Shown piece by piece: positions 1 through 4,974 of a stretch of 7,359 nucleotides of DNA. This DNA comes from Actinomycetota bacterium. Its GTDB lineage: Bacteria; Actinomycetota; Acidimicrobiia; Acidimicrobiales; JACDEA01. Within the stretch, counting starts at the first letter, position 1. Every line of letters starts with the position of its first letter. The stretch covers positions 1 through 7,359 of the forward strand of contig JACDEA010000102.1 in the NCBI GenBank assembly GCA_013816725.1. Direction: 5' to 3'. The translations under genes and the position numbers were made by a program. Under the pieces are notes generated by a model. The model was not told the origin of the DNA and did no database searches. It saw nothing but the letters and a program-made list of their open reading frames with translations.

Positions 1-534
1 CTGCAGGCCATCGACCGGGCCGACGTCGCAGTGCTCATGATCGACGCCACCGAGGGCGTGACCCATCAGGACCAGCGTTTGGCGGAGCGGGTGGACGCCG
101 CCGGCACCGCCGCCGTCATCGTGCTGAACAAGTGGGAGCTGCTCGACGCCGCCGGGCGGGCCGACATGGTTGACCAGGTCGACGACAGGCTGTCGTTTCT
201 CGGTTACGCGCCGACCCTCAAGATCAGTGCGCTCACCGCGCTCGGCGTTCACAAGCTGCTCCCCGCTGTTCGCGAAGCACTGGCTGCCTACGGCCGCCGG
301 GTTCCCACCCGCGAGCTGAACAAGGTGATCCAAGAGGCGCAGGCCGCCCACGCCGCGCCCGGGGTGCGCATCCTCTACGCCACCCAGGGCGCCACCGATC
401 CGCCCACCTTCACGTTGTTCACCAACCGGGCCATTCCGGCGCCATACCTGCGCTACCTCGAGCGGCGGATCCGCGAGCATTTCAGGTTCGGGCCCACTCC
501 TCTCAAGCTCCGCGTCCGGCGCCGCGCGAGTTAG
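1..534 (+). CDS. der: Ribosome-assembly GTPase Der (EngA), C-terminal part
   Basis: This is the last 177 residues of Der, a tandem-GTPase protein that binds the 50S subunit and is needed for its maturation. The reading frame is open from base 1, so the first G domain and the start of the second lie outside the window. Visible are the end of the second G domain, with the G4 motif NKWE at window residues 43-46 and the G5-type SALTALG at 76-82, followed by the KH-like C-terminal domain. That domain begins at the typical VPTRELN (101-107) and ends in a basic tail (KLRVRRRAS). The end matches the usual Der C-terminus, so only the 5' side is cut. It is the first visible gene of a tightly packed + strand cluster, and the next gene starts 12 bp after its stop. 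Identification is secure on the motifs and domain order. Confidence 0.93.
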   Translation: MQAIDRADVAVLMIDATEGVTHQDQRLAERVDAAGTAAVIVLNKWELLDAAGRADMVDQVDDRLSFLGYAPTLKISALTALGVHKLLPAVREALAAYGRRVPTRELNKVIQEAQAAHAAPGVRILYATQGATDPPTFTLFTNRAIPAPYLRYLERRIREHFRFGPTPLKLRVRRRAS

Positions 535-546
535 CGTTCCACCGCG

Positions 547-1641
547 ATGCTGCCCAACCCGGTCCTGGCGGCCATCGCCGTGGCCTCCACGATCGGCGCG
601 GTCGTATGGGGCCGCTCGTCGCTGCGCCTGCTGCGGGCTGCTCGCCGGGCCGAAGCCGCTGTCGCCGCCGGTTCGGGCGCGGGGAAGGAGTCGGCGCAAC
701 TCCTGCGGTCGGCGTTCCAGAAGGAACTCCACACGACCGTCCTGTACGCGCTGGTCGCGGCGACGAACCTGATCGCGTCACTAGCCGACGGGTTCGCCTT
801 CGACGTGCCCCGCCTGCTGGTGCTGCTGCCGGTGGGGTACTCGGTGGCGTTCAGCGGCCGACTGCTCAAGGACGCGCAGGCGCTCGAGGACCGCTCGCGG
901 TTGGACCGCCGCATCGAGGAGATCCTCGCCCAGGAGCAGCTGGCTCCCGCCCGGTGGGCCGACCGGCTGGCCCCGGAGGACCTCCCTCACATCGAAGGGT
1001 TGGAGATCGGCCACGTCTACCAGTCGGGTGAAGGCGCGATGGCGGGCGACTTCTACGACTTGTTCCCGACCGGTGCGAGCCGCGTAGCCGCGGTTATCGG
1101 CGACGTAGCCGGCCACGGGATTGAGCCGTCGATCACCGCGTTCCAGGTGAAGTACCTCCTGCGGGTCTTCTTGCGCCAGTACCGCGACCCGGCCCAGGCC
1201 TTCGAAGAGCTCAACAAGCTGATGTCGGCCGGGAGCCGACCCGAAGACCTCGTCTCCATGTGCGCCGTCGTTTTCGATTCCGAGGCCAGCACCCTGCGGA
1301 TCGCCTCGGCCGGCCACCCGGCGGCGTGGATCTGGCACGACGGCGAGGTGCGGGGCCTGCGCGCCACCGGCCCGCTCCTCACGCTCGACCCCGACGCCGA
1401 CTACCACAGCCGGGAGGTGAGCCTCGACCCCGGCGACCTGCTGCTGCTGTACACCGACGGGCTGGCCGAGGCCCGGGCCGGCGGCCAGCTTTTCGGCGAA
1501 GACCGCATCGCCGGGATCCTCCGCCGTGATCCCGGAGCCGACGTCCACGCGCTGTGCAAGACGCTCCTTGAAGCGGCCCGCGACTTCGCCACCGGCCCGC
1601 TGAGCGACGACGTCGCCATCCTCGCGGTGCGGCGTACCTGA
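547..1641 (+). CDS. Membrane-anchored SpoIIE/RsbU-type PP2C protein phosphatase
   Basis: A 364-residue serine/threonine phosphatase of the bacterial PPM/SpoIIE family. Its relatives dephosphorylate anti-sigma-factor antagonists in partner-switching pathways. The N-terminal third has three probable membrane segments (about residues 8-22, 64-83 and 89-104). A charged helical linker follows (105-135, probable coiled coil), then the catalytic domain from about 150. Metal-binding and family motifs are complete: AGDFYD (166-171), IGDVAGHG (184-191), SAGHP (254-258), YTDGLAEAR (302-310) and SDDVAIL (353-359), so activity is expected. There is no recognisable sensor domain such as PAS or GAF. The ATG was chosen because the frame closes just upstream; no clear Shine-Dalgarno sequence is seen, and translation may couple to der 12 bp upstream. 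No partner anti-sigma or antagonist gene is in the window, so the target is unknown. Confidence 0.9.
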   Translation: MLPNPVLAAIAVASTIGAVVWGRSSLRLLRAARRAEAAVAAGSGAGKESAQLLRSAFQKELHTTVLYALVAATNLIASLADGFAFDVPRLLVLLPVGYSVAFSGRLLKDAQALEDRSRLDRRIEEILAQEQLAPARWADRLAPEDLPHIEGLEIGHVYQSGEGAMAGDFYDLFPTGASRVAAVIGDVAGHGIEPSITAFQVKYLLRVFLRQYRDPAQAFEELNKLMSAGSRPEDLVSMCAVVFDSEASTLRIASAGHPAAWIWHDGEVRGLRATGPLLTLDPDADYHSREVSLDPGDLLLLYTDGLAEARAGGQLFGEDRIAGILRRDPGADVHALCKTLLEAARDFATGPLSDDVAILAVRRT

Positions 1642-1642
1642 C

Positions 1643-3163
1643 GTGACCGAGAACCTGCGAGCCGCCGCCGAGCGGGCGGTGCAGGGCAACCTGGCGGCCA
1701 GCGCCGAGAAGCTGGCGCGCCAGGGCAAGCTCTTCGTGCGCGACCGGCTTGGGCTGCTGCTCGACGAGGACAGCTGGGTCGAGGATGCACTGCTCGCCAA
1801 CGCGTCGGTCGAGGACCTCCCGGCCGACGGCGTCGTCACCGGCATGGGCCGGGTCGACGGACGACCGGTGTGCGTCATGGCCAACGATCCGACGGTCAAG
1901 GCCGGGTCGTGGGGCGCCCGAACCGTCGAGAAGATCGTCCGCCTCACCGAAGCCGCGCTCCGACACGAGGTTCCGATCGTGTGGCTGGTGGACTCCGCCG
2001 GCGCCCGCATCACCGACCAGGTCGACCTGTTCCCGGGCCGCCGCGGCGCCGGGCGGATCTTCTACAACCAGGTGCGGCTCTCGGGCCGGGTCCCGCAAGT
2101 GTGCTGCCTGCTCGGACCGTCGGCCGCCGGCGGCGCCTACATACCGAGTTTCTGCGACGTCGTGTTCATGCACGAGTCGAACTCCTCGATGTACCTCGGT
2201 TCGCCGCGAATGGCCGAGATGGTCATCGGCGAGAAGGCCACGCTCGAGGAGATGGGCGGCGCCCGCATGCACGCCACGGTGTCGGGCTGCGGCGACAACC
2301 TGGCGGCGAGTGACGAGGACGCCATCGAGATGGCCAAGCGCTACCTCTCCTTCCTGCCGCAATCGTGGCGCAGCGACCCGCCGCTGGCCGACCCGCTGAA
2401 GCCGGCGACGACGCTGACGGGGTCGATGATCCCGGAGTCGGAGCGGGCCGGCTACGACATGCACAAGGTCATCGATGCGCTGATCGACGACGCATCCTTC
2501 CTCGAGATCAAGCCCCTGTTCGCCCGAGAGATCATCGTCGGTTTGGGCCGCCTCGACGGCCGGTCCGTCGGCATCGTGGCGAACAACCCAATGCAGAAGG
2601 GGGGCGTCCTCTTCGTCGACTCGGCCGACAAGGCCGCCCGCTTCATCTGGCTGTGCGATGCGTTCAACGTGCCGCTGGTGTTCCTGGCCGACGTTCCCGG
2701 CTTCATGGTGGGGACGCAGGTCGAGCGCCAGGGGATCATCCGCCACGGCGCCAAGCTGGTCACCGCGGTGGCCGAGGCCACCGTCCCCAAGATCTCGGTG
2801 ATCGTGCGCAAGGCCTACGGCGCCGGCCTCTACGCCATGAGCGGCCCGGCCTTTTCACCGACCGCCACCCTCGCCCTGCCGTCGGCCAAGATCGCGGTGA
2901 TGGGGGCCGAGGCGGCCGTGAACGCGGTGTACGCCAACCACATCGCCGCCATCGAGGACGACGGCGAACGCCAACGTTTCGTGGCCGAGAAGCGGGCCGA
3001 GTACGAGGAGGACGTCGATCTGCTGCGATTGGCCTCCGAGCTGGTCGTCGACGCGGTCGTCGAGCCCGAGGCGTTGCGGGAGGAGCTGATCCGCCGGTTC
3101 GCGCTGGCGGGCAACCCCGACCGTCACTTCAGCGACCGCCGCCACGGCATCCCGCCGGTCTGA
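1643..3163 (+). CDS. Acyl-CoA carboxylase, carboxyltransferase (beta) subunit
   Basis: A 506-residue carboxyltransferase that moves CO2 from carboxybiotin to an acyl-CoA. Both crotonase-fold halves are present (about 1-250 and 260-500). The two oxyanion-hole regions are GPSAAGGAYIP (158-168) and RKAYGAGLYAM (389-399). The length is normal for acyl-CoA carboxylase beta subunits. Substrate is uncertain. The second pocket motif YGAGxYxM resembles methylcrotonyl- and geranyl-CoA carboxylases, and lacks the aspartate that propionyl-CoA enzymes carry there (GGAYDVM). The first half reads VDSAGARITDQVDLFP rather than the usual methylcrotonyl-type sequence. The HMG-CoA-lyase-like gene downstream favours leucine or another branched acyl-CoA route. 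The GTG start lies 1 bp after the phosphatase stop without a visible Shine-Dalgarno sequence, implying coupled translation. No biotin carboxylase or biotin carrier (alpha) subunit is in the window; it must be encoded elsewhere. Confidence 0.9.
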   Translation: MTENLRAAAERAVQGNLAASAEKLARQGKLFVRDRLGLLLDEDSWVEDALLANASVEDLPADGVVTGMGRVDGRPVCVMANDPTVKAGSWGARTVEKIVRLTEAALRHEVPIVWLVDSAGARITDQVDLFPGRRGAGRIFYNQVRLSGRVPQVCCLLGPSAAGGAYIPSFCDVVFMHESNSSMYLGSPRMAEMVIGEKATLEEMGGARMHATVSGCGDNLAASDEDAIEMAKRYLSFLPQSWRSDPPLADPLKPATTLTGSMIPESERAGYDMHKVIDALIDDASFLEIKPLFAREIIVGLGRLDGRSVGIVANNPMQKGGVLFVDSADKAARFIWLCDAFNVPLVFLADVPGFMVGTQVERQGIIRHGAKLVTAVAEATVPKISVIVRKAYGAGLYAMSGPAFSPTATLALPSAKIAVMGAEAAVNAVYANHIAAIEDDGERQRFVAEKRAEYEEDVDLLRLASELVVDAVVEPEALREELIRRFALAGNPDRHFSDRRHGIPPV

Positions 3164-4047
3164 TGCCCGAAGTTCGTATCCGCGAGGTCGGACCTCGCGA
3201 CGGCCTCCAGGCCGAGGCTTACATCGAGGTGGGGGCCCGCGTCGCGCTGATCGCCGATCTGATCCGAAGCGGCGTCCACACCATCGAGGCGGTGTCGTTC
3301 GTGTCGGAGAAGGCGGTACCGGCCATGGCCGGCGCCGCCGCCGTGCTCGAAAGCCTCGGGCCGCTGCCGGGCGTGACGATCTATGCGCTCGTTCCGAACG
3401 TGAAGGGAGCGGCGCGCGCCGCGGAGTGCGGGATCGACCATTTCACCGTCACGGTCTCCGCCTCGGCCGCGTACAACGCCAAGAACGTCCGCATGACGAT
3501 CGACGAGTCGGTGGCCGAAGTTGCGGCGATCCGCGACCTGATCGGGCCCTCTCCCTACGTAGACGCCGTGGTCTCGTGCGCGTTCGGCTCTCCCTACGAG
3601 GGCGACCTGGCGCCCGCGGACGTGCACGCGCTGGGGGAGCGGCTCGTGAGTGCCGGCGCCAACGCGTCGACGTATGCCGACACCACCGGGATGGCCACTC
3701 CACGGCGCATCGCCGATCTGGTCGCGGTGACCGGACCGCGCATCGGCCTGCACCTCCATGAGACGCGCGGCACCGCGATGGTCAATGCGTATGCCGCGCT
3801 CGAATTGGGCGTGCGCGACTTCGACACGTCCATCGGCGGGCTGGGCGGGTCGCCGTTCGCCGCCGGGGCCGGTGGCAACTTGTCCACCGAGGACTTCGTC
3901 CACCTCCTCGATGACGTCGGCCTCTCAACCGGCATCGACCTGGAGCAACTCCTCACCGCCGCGGCGCGGTTGGCGACGGTTCTGGGCCGCCCGCTGCCCG
4001 GCAAGGTCGCCAACGCCGGGCCGCGATCGCGGCTGGCCGCTGGGTGA
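3163..4047 (+). CDS. HMG-CoA lyase family protein (DRE-TIM metallolyase), Cys-to-Ser variant
   Basis: A 294-residue TIM-barrel lyase. The classical enzyme splits HMG-CoA into acetyl-CoA and acetoacetate, the last step of leucine breakdown. Conserved features are REVGPRDGLQ (7-16, with the catalytic Arg and Asp), EAVSFVS (42-48), SCAFGSPYEGD (138-148), the metal-ligand HLH (197-199) and GGNLSTED (237-244). Length is normal for bacterial members. The glycine-rich active-site loop reads GGLGGSPFAAG (225-235): residue 230 is Ser where classical HMG-CoA lyases have the catalytic Cys (GGCPYA). The enzyme may therefore be slower, or act on another 3-hydroxyacyl-CoA. The ATG overlaps the stop of the carboxylase gene (TGATG), a sign of translational coupling and joint function. 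The long frame open upstream of 3163 is only a shadow of that carboxylase gene. Family assignment is firm; exact substrate is not. Confidence 0.88.
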   Translation: MPEVRIREVGPRDGLQAEAYIEVGARVALIADLIRSGVHTIEAVSFVSEKAVPAMAGAAAVLESLGPLPGVTIYALVPNVKGAARAAECGIDHFTVTVSASAAYNAKNVRMTIDESVAEVAAIRDLIGPSPYVDAVVSCAFGSPYEGDLAPADVHALGERLVSAGANASTYADTTGMATPRRIADLVAVTGPRIGLHLHETRGTAMVNAYAALELGVRDFDTSIGGLGGSPFAAGAGGNLSTEDFVHLLDDVGLSTGIDLEQLLTAAARLATVLGRPLPGKVANAGPRSRLAAG

Positions 4048-4051
4048 CGGC

Positions 4052-4249
4052 GTGCCCTGGTGCGAAGACTGTTCCCGGTTCTATACGCCAACGTCGATGG
4101 CGCCCGACGGGAGCTGCCCGTCGTGTGGCCGCCAGATCGGCGATCCTCCGTCGACGCCGTGGCATTTCAAGCTGCTCATGGCCGCCACTGCCGTGTATCT
4201 CGGGTGGCGACTGGTTCAAGGGCTCGCCTGGTTGGCGCACCGCCTGTAG
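4052..4249 (+). CDS. Zinc-ribbon plus single-membrane-helix microprotein
   Basis: A 65-residue protein read from GTG at 4052, 4 bp after the lyase stop. It begins MPWCEDC (Met from GTG) and has two CxxC knuckles, Cys4/Cys7 and Cys22/Cys25, spaced as in a rubredoxin-like zinc ribbon. A short linker follows, then one hydrophobic helix (about residues 39-62, LLMAATAVYLGWRLVQGLAW) and a short basic tail. It should bind one metal ion and sit in the membrane with the ribbon probably in the cytoplasm. I do not know a named family or function. The clean domain pattern and the tight fit between the lyase gene and the tRNA promoter support a real gene. A longer reading of the same frame from 3758 overlaps the lyase gene and is rejected. 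No Shine-Dalgarno sequence is evident; coupling to the lyase is likely. Confidence 0.75.
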   Translation: MPWCEDCSRFYTPTSMAPDGSCPSCGRQIGDPPSTPWHFKLLMAATAVYLGWRLVQGLAWLAHRL

Positions 4250-4259
4250 CCGATACGAT
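4232..4259 (+). promoter_or_regulatory. Probable promoter of tRNA-Pro
   Basis: TTGGCG (4232-4237), a 16-bp spacer and TACGAT (4254-4259) form a plausible housekeeping-sigma promoter. Transcription would begin at about 4266, only a few bases before the tRNA. The -35 lies inside the end of the zinc-ribbon gene and the -10 just after its stop. The tRNA could also be read through from the upstream cluster. Based on sequence match only. Confidence 0.4.
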
Positions 4260-4270
4260 CGCTAGCGTCG

Positions 4271-4345
4271 CGGGCTGTGGCGCAGTTCGGTTAGCGCACT
4301 GGTCTGGGGGACCAGGGGTCGGGAGTTCAAATCTCCCCAGCCCGA
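4271..4345 (+). tRNA. tRNA-Pro (anticodon GGG)
   Basis: A complete 75-nt cloverleaf. The acceptor stem is CGGGCTG/CAGCCCG (7 bp), the D stem GCGC/GCGC and the anticodon stem CTGGT/ACCAG. The anticodon loop is CTGGGGG with anticodon GGG at 4306-4308. The T stem is GGGAG/CTCCC with loop TTCAAAT, and the discriminator is A4345. It decodes CCC and CCU proline codons. The 3' CCA is not encoded (CTC follows), so it is added after transcription. All stems pair perfectly. A probable private promoter lies just upstream, and a strong inverted repeat follows 23 bp downstream. Confidence 0.96.
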
Positions 4346-4368
4346 CTCAACAACGTTCGGCTCCGCCG

Positions 4369-4415
4369 TTCTGGAGGCAATAACTCGCTCTTTTAGCGAC
4401 CTATTGCCTCCAGAA
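4369..4415. terminator. Perfect 14-bp inverted repeat with nested hairpin; likely bidirectional terminator
   Basis: TTCTGGAGGCAATA (4369-4382) is the exact reverse complement of TATTGCCTCCAGAA (4402-4415). Inside, TCGCT (4385-4389) and AGCGA (4395-4399) pair again around a CTTTT loop, with a 2x2 internal loop between the stems. It lies between tRNA-Pro (+) and the end of a convergent membrane-protein gene (-), whose stop codon is at 4393-4395 in the loop. Its position suggests termination of both transcripts. Neither flank has a T-tract, so it would be a tract-less terminator, or an RNA-stability or processing element. Confidence 0.65.
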
Positions 4416-4629
4416 TGACAGCGCGACGACGAGCGCGGCCGAGGGCAGCGAGCGCGCTGGCGGTGTTCGTAGTGTCACGCACGCCGCGGTAGTAGGCCAC
4501 GAGGGCCAGCGCCGCCGAACCCAGGCAAACGACACCCAGAAGGCTGGCCGAGCGCAGGCCCACCAGCGCCAGCTCCTCCATCCAGAGTCCGAGCAACAGG
4601 AACAGGACCGCCGGCGCCATGAGCTTCAT
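4393..4629 (-). CDS. Small two-helix membrane protein, function unknown
   Basis: A 78-residue hydrophobic protein, not recognised. Residues 4-24 and 28-47 look like two membrane helices separated by a very short turn containing Arg26. A basic, alanine-rich cytoplasmic tail follows (RGVRD, then RARRRAVILEAIGR to the end). Codons in the first two thirds prefer G or C at the third position, as expected of real genes here. The ATG at 4629 has only a weak purine-rich upstream stretch (GGGACGGGTAG). The last eight or so codons and the stop lie in the strong inverted repeat at 4369-4415, so the 3' end of the message folds into a hairpin. It is convergent with tRNA-Pro and divergent from the Sm-like gene. 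It could be a spurious frame, but hydrophobicity and codon bias argue for a real gene. Confidence 0.6.
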   Translation of the reverse strand: MKLMAPAVLFLLLGLWMEELALVGLRSASLLGVVCLGSAALALVAYYRGVRDTTNTASALAALGRARRRAVILEAIGR

Positions 4630-4689
4630 CTACCCGTCCCGCCGCCTGACTAGTCCCTTTTGGCACCGCGAAATGCCCCGCATGGGCGA

Positions 4690-4718
4690 TTGGCGTAGAG
4701 GCGGTTTCTGCCGATGAT
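4690..4718 (+). promoter_or_regulatory. Possible promoter of the Sm-like protein gene
   Basis: TTGGCG (4690-4695), a 17-bp spacer and GATGAT (4713-4718). The -35 hexamer is the same as that proposed for tRNA-Pro. Transcription would start near 4725, giving a leader of about 40 nt that ends in the strong ribosome binding site. The -10 matches the consensus at four of six positions, so this is a tentative call. Confidence 0.33.
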
Positions 4719-4751
4719 GAACCAACAGAAGAAATCGGGCACGACGAGACG

Positions 4752-4757
4752 AGGAGG
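4752..4757 (+). promoter_or_regulatory. Consensus ribosome binding site AGGAGG
   Basis: AGGAGG sits 6 nt before the ATG at 4764. It is the only perfect Shine-Dalgarno sequence placed before a gene in this window. It fixes the start codon and suggests strong translation of the small protein. Confidence 0.8.
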
Positions 4758-4763
4758 CACCCG

Positions 4764-4955
4764 ATGCTTGAAGTCCAGCGGACCTACGCCCAGAAGTTGA
4801 TGGGCACGCGCGTGCGGGTCGCCTGTGTAGGCGGCGGCATCGTCGAAGGCGACCTGATGAGCTTCAACGGCCACAGCCTCTGGCTCGTCAAGGAAGACAC
4901 CGACAGCTTCGTGTCGATCCACGACGTCGTCGGCCTCGCCCCTCGCGCCGCCTAG
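4764..4955 (+). CDS. Small Sm/Hfq-like (SH3-barrel) protein
   Basis: A 63-residue protein, complete, with an ideal ribosome binding site. After a short N-terminal helix (about 1-13) the pattern reads like the five strands of an Sm fold: RVRVACV (16-22), a turn with Gly23-Gly25, EGDLMSF (28-34) followed by Asn35, SLWLVKE (38-44), then FVSIHDVVGL (49-58). Set by eye beside E. coli Hfq, the VNGIKLQGQIESFD and YKHAIS regions fall on VGGGIVEGDLMSFN and VSIHDVV with about one inserted residue. The Hfq YKH signature is not kept. This suggests a small ring-forming RNA-binding protein, but is inference from pattern. Alternatives are another small beta-barrel such as a PRC-barrel or DUF2642-like domain. 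It is transcribed away from the small membrane protein and converges on the signal-peptidase fusion gene, 19 bp apart. Confidence 0.78.
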   Translation: MLEVQRTYAQKLMGTRVRVACVGGGIVEGDLMSFNGHSLWLVKEDTDSFVSIHDVVGLAPRAA

Positions 4956-4973
4956 CTCGCAGGAGTGCGGGCT
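4954..4973 (+). terminator. Candidate hairpin terminator between convergent genes
   Basis: AGCTCGCA (4954-4961) and TGCGGGCT (4966-4973) form an 8-bp stem (one U-G pair) with a GGAG loop, starting in the stop codon of the Sm-like gene. It fills the 19-bp gap to the oppositely directed fusion gene. No T-tract follows. On the - strand one pair becomes an A/C mismatch, so it should favour the + transcript. Confidence 0.4.
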
Positions 4974-4974
4974 G

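Noticed and set aside
781..2746. Long - strand frames (410 and 455 residues) opposite the phosphatase and carboxylase genes
   Set aside because: Antisense shadows; the + strand carries intact family motifs, and these frames cross two real genes without any recognisable domain.
2365..3162. An extended start for the lyase gene inside the carboxylase gene
   Set aside because: The extension is Arg/Gly-rich shadow sequence; the family begins at the ATG at 3163 with EVRIREVGPRDG.
4060..4383. A 107-residue + frame running through tRNA-Pro
   Set aside because: It crosses a complete tRNA and the inverted repeat, and is out of frame with the zinc-ribbon gene.
4271..4415. tRNA-Pro as an integration (att) site with the inverted repeat as an element edge
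   Set aside because: No second copy of the tRNA 3' end and no integrase or other mobile gene is visible in the window.
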